This document shows positions 59,433 to 64,000 of a stretch of 64,000 bases of DNA, in pieces (position 1 is the first letter of the stretch; the number at the start of each line of letters is the position of its first letter). This DNA is from Candolleomyces eurysporus. Taxonomy: Eukaryota > Basidiomycota > Agaricomycetes > Agaricales > Psathyrellaceae. The stretch is from assembly GCA_027579435.1 (NCBI GenBank), contig JANBPK010000934.1:1-64000 (forward strand), in the 5' to 3' direction. The position numbers and the translations under genes are program-made. Under the pieces are notes generated by a model that was given only the letters and a program-made list of their open reading frames with translations, was not told the DNA's origin and did no database searches.

Positions 59433-60960
59433 CTAGCAGGGATAGCGACGAACAGGGGGAAAATCCTCCATTTTCTCCATGAGAGGTGATGGTGAGGGTG
59501 GCCCTTTAGGTTTAAGTGGGAGTTTACCCTTGAACCTTTCGACTGCTTTCAGATTTTGTATCCTGTACGAGCGTACGAGCAAATTGAACAAGTGGGTTAA
59601 AGTCAGTCAGAGAAGGAGAGAGAAGAACGTACACAGTGAGGTGAGCACCTGAACCCGAGGATATTGTCGAGCCTACATACCACGACATTCCAAATCGTTA
59701 ATGAATGCACAAGGAAATGTGAAGATAAAGGGAGACGACGCACAGACTAGGCGAATCCAACACCGCCCTCAAATGCGTAGACTTATGGGGTATTTCCCAG
59801 TGTGGTACCCAGCTTTACAGAAGCATCAGTCATGATTGACCTCGATGAGCACTTCCTGCAGAGCAGGACACTCACAATCACGAGGACCAAACCCACCGGA
59901 CGGCGGACCCTCAGCTTTACGAAAAGAGAGGAACCATTCGTCAATCACGCATTCGTCGTGGGATAAGAAGCAATAGGTGCTCACCACCGTAATGGAGGAT
60001 GGCTTCACCCGCAGACAAGGCTCCGCTTCAAAGATTTGCCAAGACTGCGAGCGAGAGCCCTCAGTGTAAGCACAAGAGGTATCGTGATTTGGAGGAAACG
60101 CGTGGCTCTGCTCTTGAAGGCATCGTCCTTGGTGAAGACCTACAGCCCGGGAGTATGGTCGCTAGGGTGGATATGTCAATCCGAGGAATAGAGAAGATGA
60201 GAGAGTAAACATACTGCGCGTTAAGATAGCGAATGGCATTGTCGAGTTCTTCGACGGGAAGATGGGGGGGCCGTGGGCGGGAGACTTCCCTGTCAAACAC
60301 AACATTGTGAGCAAGGTGATGATGAATAGATTGAACAGAAGGAAAAACATACTCGGACATCGACTTATCATCCCCTATGCTTAACAATCGTNGGGGGCGC
60401 TATATTGGCCCTGTTCGTCAGCCTAGCCCTCAACCACAACACTCCCTTCACGGAGTCCAAAAGGCTCTGAATGCTCCTCCAGGCCTGCTTCGTCATGATT
60501 CTCCATCATCCTTCTTGGGCCCTCCCTCCCCTGGATAGAACTGTTCGTCCTTCATGTTCAACGCATCGACGAAGGTGTTATGGAAAAATCGAGGAAAGAG
60601 GAAGCAGTCAGGTGAAGCGCAAGTCTGACCGATAGTGACTATATTGCCCCAAAGGATCCAACTGGCAGCAGATTCGAGGTCGCAGTCGGGGTCGATGATG
60701 AGCTCTTACCCGCCGAGCTCCAGGGTGACGGGCGTGAGGCTTTCGCCGGCGGCTGCGGATACGACTGCAATGGCGACACATCTGCTGACGGTGTAAGGAG
60801 CTGAGAAGGCAGAAAGATGTTAAGGAGCTTGGAAGATGCCTCAATGAGGGGGATGAATATATACTATGAACCCAAGAAAGGAAGCTCAAAGGGATGGTTG
60901 ATTATGACCCTTGGGTATCTCGTCAATGGGTGTATACGCGAGCTCAGCCGTAGCGGAGGG
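59433..60960 (-). pseudogene. Broken fatty-aldehyde dehydrogenase gene (ALDH3-like)
   Basis: ALDH3-type enzymes oxidise fatty aldehydes at membranes. Pieces appear in the right order. AELAYTPIDEIPK near 60900-60940 is the N-terminus without a usable ATG. A jump follows to AAAGESLTPVTLELGG and then a TAA (60706-60708). Next come DPDCDLESAASWILWG and GQTCASPD with the catalytic Cys, then FVDALN and FYPGEGGPKKDD followed by a stop. In a shifted frame comes TKQAWRSIQSLLDSVKG, then NIAPPTIV at an N (60392), MSEE joined across an intron to LPVEELDNAIRYLNAQ and VFTKDDAFKS, then SGGFGP, and finally IQNLKAVERFKGKLPLKPKG to a stop at 59433. Much of the N-terminal half is deleted and several frames are broken, so no working enzyme is possible. 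Confidence 0.85.
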
Positions 60961-61398
60961 CCTTTCCTCCAGGCGTGACCGGCACTGGGATGTTAAGTAG
61001 GCCTGAAGCCTTGAGGCTTATGAGAGGCGTGAGCGAAATGAAAGCACTCGGAGCTGATTGAACGTTACGGGGTCACTCATTGCATCACTGATGGCTCCCT
61101 AAATAGCAGGTAAGCCCCTGTTTCTACCGTATGAATCGGCTCGCTTTGAAAAATCCACAGCTTAAAAACACCCACCATAAGATTTGGGTAGAAACTCGGA
61201 AANGGGGGGGTGAAGAAGGAAACGTTAGTCAGCTTCAATTTTTGCATTGGGATGAGCCCGAGTTTCTCTTTTATCTAAATATGATGCTGGATTCGATAAT
61301 GTAAATGCGACCTTGTGTCGCTTGGCTAATAGTATATATTATAATGATACTCCTGCTCGAGAATACACTGCCCGGGATCCACACATCTACAGTCCCTA
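60961..61398. other. Intergenic region
   Basis: No gene is visible. It has an N followed by eight G at about 61203-61211 and AT-rich sequence toward the end of the NLR gene. Confidence 0.35.
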
Positions 61399-64000
61399 CT
61401 AGACATCAACGGATCCACTACGAGGGGAAGAACCACGGGGCTGTGAGTAATCGAAAGCGACAAGTGAGCAGACAGACAAACCTAAATGTCTCCTCTCTTC
61501 GTTCAACTTCTCAACCTCTTCCAAGTCTTCCTTGTTTTTGGTCCTATCAAAACGTAGTTGGAGTAGGGACTGTAGCTTTTCCAACATTGAAGCACGAAGA
61601 TGGTGTCCTTCAGGATAGTGTTCGAGCACAAGTTCACGAGAGAGTGTAATCGCTTCATCCAAGTCCCCAATCGACTGAGTCATGACAGACCGGCCTGTCA
61701 GGTACCTGACGAGTACTGAAAGAGCGTCAGCCCGCGGGGAGAGTGGGTCTTGAAGGGCTTCTCGATGTAGGGAAATGGTTTCATCTAGGTCTTCGAGAGA
61801 GAGTAGTTCATTGAAACGATGATAAAGTGCGGTGGAAAGCTTGAAGAGTGAATTTAAGCGATGTGGGTGGGGATGTGAACGAAGACCGAGCGCCTCACGA
61901 TGCACCGAAATGGCCTCCTCAACGTGTGAGATATTACGGTCATGTTCAAAGAGTGATTGGAGTGCATCCCCAAGATTGTGAAGGGAGCTGGAGCGATCTG
62001 GGTGGGGATGTGGACGAAGAATTAAGGCATCACGATGGATCATAATCGCTGCCTCGACGTGAGAGACATTTCCGTCGCGTCGAAGGAGTGAATAGTGGGC
62101 GATTCCGAGACTAGACAGAGAATTGAAGCGAAGTGGGTGAGGGTGTGGGCGAAGGCTGAGCGCCTCATGATGCATCGAAATGGCCTCCTCACCGTGGTAG
62201 ACACTCCAGTTGTGCTCAAAGAGTGAGAAGAGTGCCATTCTGAGATTGTNCANNGAANTTGTGGCGACCTGGGTGGGGATNTGGGCGAAGGCTGAGCGCC
62301 TCACGATGCATCGAAGTGGCCTCCTCGAGGTGAGAGATACTCCAATCGTGTTCAAAGAGTGAATAGAGTGCCATTCCGAGATTGTCCAAGGAGTTGGAGC
62401 GATGGGTGGGGATGTGGACGAAGGCTGAGAGCCTTGCGATACATCAAAACAACCTGCTCGATGGTAACAGTGAGCCCGTCTTGACCGAATAATGACCGGA
62501 GGTCAATGGCAAGATTGGTGAATTGTACTGCCTTCTCATCGGATGGAAGCAGCTCTACTATTTTTCGTCGCAACTGGACCAAAACCTTCAGATCTTCGGA
62601 AGTGAATATGGTATGGCCGCAATTCCAATGACTCCTGTCGCCATGTTGCAGCGAATACCGCACAGCAGCCGTCTGTTTTCTGGGATCAAGTTTGGACATG
62701 GGCACTTGCTGTCGACGCCTCAATTCGCAGGTCAGACAGCAAATGAGGAGGTGACAGTGAAATGAATGATGGGCGAAGAACCGTCCTGACCGACTCTCCG
62801 TGGTAAGAAAGTCGCGGAGGGATGTGTGGTAGAAGGTAACTGGTGCGTCGTCCGTGCCTGGTACTTGTACGATAGCCTGCAAGTCTACAAGGACATGGGC
62901 GACCGCGGAAGCGTGGATGTCGAGGAGCTCAGCGATACCGGATATAGCGAGCGGCTCTGCAAGAAGCGCGAGGGTCGAAATGATCTTGGTAAAATGAGGT
63001 AGGCGTTCTGAGCGTGCGAGGGTTTGTGTGTAGAGGCCATCCAGCCCTGGATCAATACTGAGGGCGAGGGAAAATCGATCCAAAGGGGTGGAGTGGTCGC
63101 GTTCCGAGGTGGGAGGTTCAAATATTAACCTGAATATAGTCGAAGCGAAAATGAAGGATCCGCCAATATGATCCACGAGTTTTCGGGAGTCGTCTTGACT
63201 TGGCCAAGACCCATTCTGCCGAATGTGCGCCTGAATCACCGGATCTGCCTTCGTTTTGGCGTTGAACACAGTGTCCATGAAATTTTCGATATCAGTTCTT
63301 GAACAATGATCTGCAAGATCCTTCAAATGGACTTGATCATCCGCAGTGAGAAGCGAATGAATATGTTGTTCGACTCGGCTGGTTATCAGTATGCGAAGAC
63401 GAATAGAAGGGTTGTGTTTGAAGAATTGGAGTGTGGTAGCGATGAATTCCTGAACACCTTCTTTGTCGTCGCACTCGTCAAGACCGTCGATGATGATGAG
63501 ATAAGGAGTTGATATCAAGGACCTGGCAAGGGAGCCTTGGCATGCAGCAGCCTTGAAAGGCTCGTACAATAACCGCTGAAGCCGAGCACCTAACGAGAAA
63601 GAGGACTCGACTTGGAGCAGCTCCGGCTCGCCCTTCACCGCGGTCTCGATGAGAGGGACTGTCTCTGGCAGGGAAGTTGCCATTTGAATCGCGAGTGTGT
63701 TTGGAAGTCGTCCTATCTCACTCCTGTCGCCTGCATTCCGGCAAAAGAAGAAAGTGGCGAGCAAGCGTCCTCCACTCTGAATTCGCTCGGATATCTCTTG
63801 GGCGATAGCTGATTTGCCGCATCCCGCATAGCCGTATATCCAGAGAACGTGTTTTTTCTTGATCAGAAAGCCTCTAGACACCCAGGAGACGATCCATTTG
63901 ATCAGCCTTTTCCGCGTTCCCGGTAGGCAGGCAGAGTCGGGCGGCGATCGTTTGCGATCTCGGGTATGAGATGCGTCTGTAATGGGCTGGAGGAGCTCAG
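61399..64000 (-). pseudogene. NACHT-TPR NLR protein, locus 4, frame-broken and cut by the window end
   Basis: The leader ELLQPITDASHTRDRKRSPP starts at the right edge and continues in frame into the NACHT domain: KKHVLWIYGYAGCGKSAIAQ (Walker A), LIIIDGLDECDD (Walker B), and FYHTSLRDFL. Then come about eight 42-residue TPR units (pattern LxxLGxALxSLFEHDRNISHV, EEAISVHREALGLR). Relative to neighbouring units, two bases are missing at about 62406-62408, shifting the frame within the array. N calls at 62250, 62253, 62254, 62258 and 62281 prevent following it with certainty. The last frame ends at 61399 after an EDLEEVEKLNEER helix and a short tail. The break could be real or an assembly artefact in a nearly identical repeat array. 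The N-terminal exons lie outside the window. Confidence 0.85.

Noticed and set aside
59826..60387. A small independent gene with LPVEELDNAIRYLNAQ
   Set aside because: This segment and its neighbours match the C-terminal third of aldehyde dehydrogenase in order, so it was merged into the pseudogene.

Overview
The window is fungal nuclear DNA, almost certainly from a mushroom-forming basidiomycete (Agaricomycetes). Most genes are split by 50-70 bp GT-AG introns, some with a TACTAAC-type branch site. The gene content fits: NACHT-TPR NLR proteins, F-box proteins, DUF6533-type seven-helix membrane proteins, HSPA12-like Hsp70s, a cytochrome P450 and a calpain-like protease. I see no prokaryotic, viral or organellar features. 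Isolated N calls, several next to homopolymer runs, suggest a draft assembly whose small frame breaks need care.

Left part (1-11.6 kb), conserved core: a 218-bp tandem repeat (1-538); a long serine/proline-rich protein (1651-5616, +); and a convergent, complete SMC1 cohesin gene (6367-11484, -). A MluI cell-cycle box lies about 90 bp upstream of the SMC1 start.

Duplicated block (11.7-20.2 kb): a multi-pass membrane protein (-) and a divergent F-box gene (+), then a second F-box copy (18464-20193). Upstream of the second copy the membrane gene survives only as a relic, and a copy of the SMC1 upstream sequence, cell-cycle box included, lies about 160 bp before the F-box start.

Accessory part (20.2-64 kb): four related NLR loci, all on the minus strand (20.5-23.3, 39.6-42.5, 48.3-49.1 and 61.4-64.0 kb). 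Only the second has an unbroken NACHT-TPR core. The first has a 5-nt deletion before the NACHT domain, the third is an internally deleted remnant, and the fourth has a 2-nt deletion plus ambiguous bases in its TPR array and runs off the window end. Between them lie a single-pass surface protein, a relic and two apparently intact DUF6533-like genes, a calpain-like protease with its full catalytic triad, a P450 with an unusual I-helix, two F-box/LRR genes, two HSPA12-like Hsp70 genes flanking the dead NLR, two adjacent WW-only genes, a CsbD-like gene and a broken fatty-aldehyde dehydrogenase gene. Duplication, decay and presence of signal-sensing families together suggest fast birth-and-death evolution of recognition and turnover genes beside a conserved core.

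Exon boundaries were derived by eye from splice signals and comparison between paralogs inside the window. Family assignments rest on recognised motifs; no search was run.
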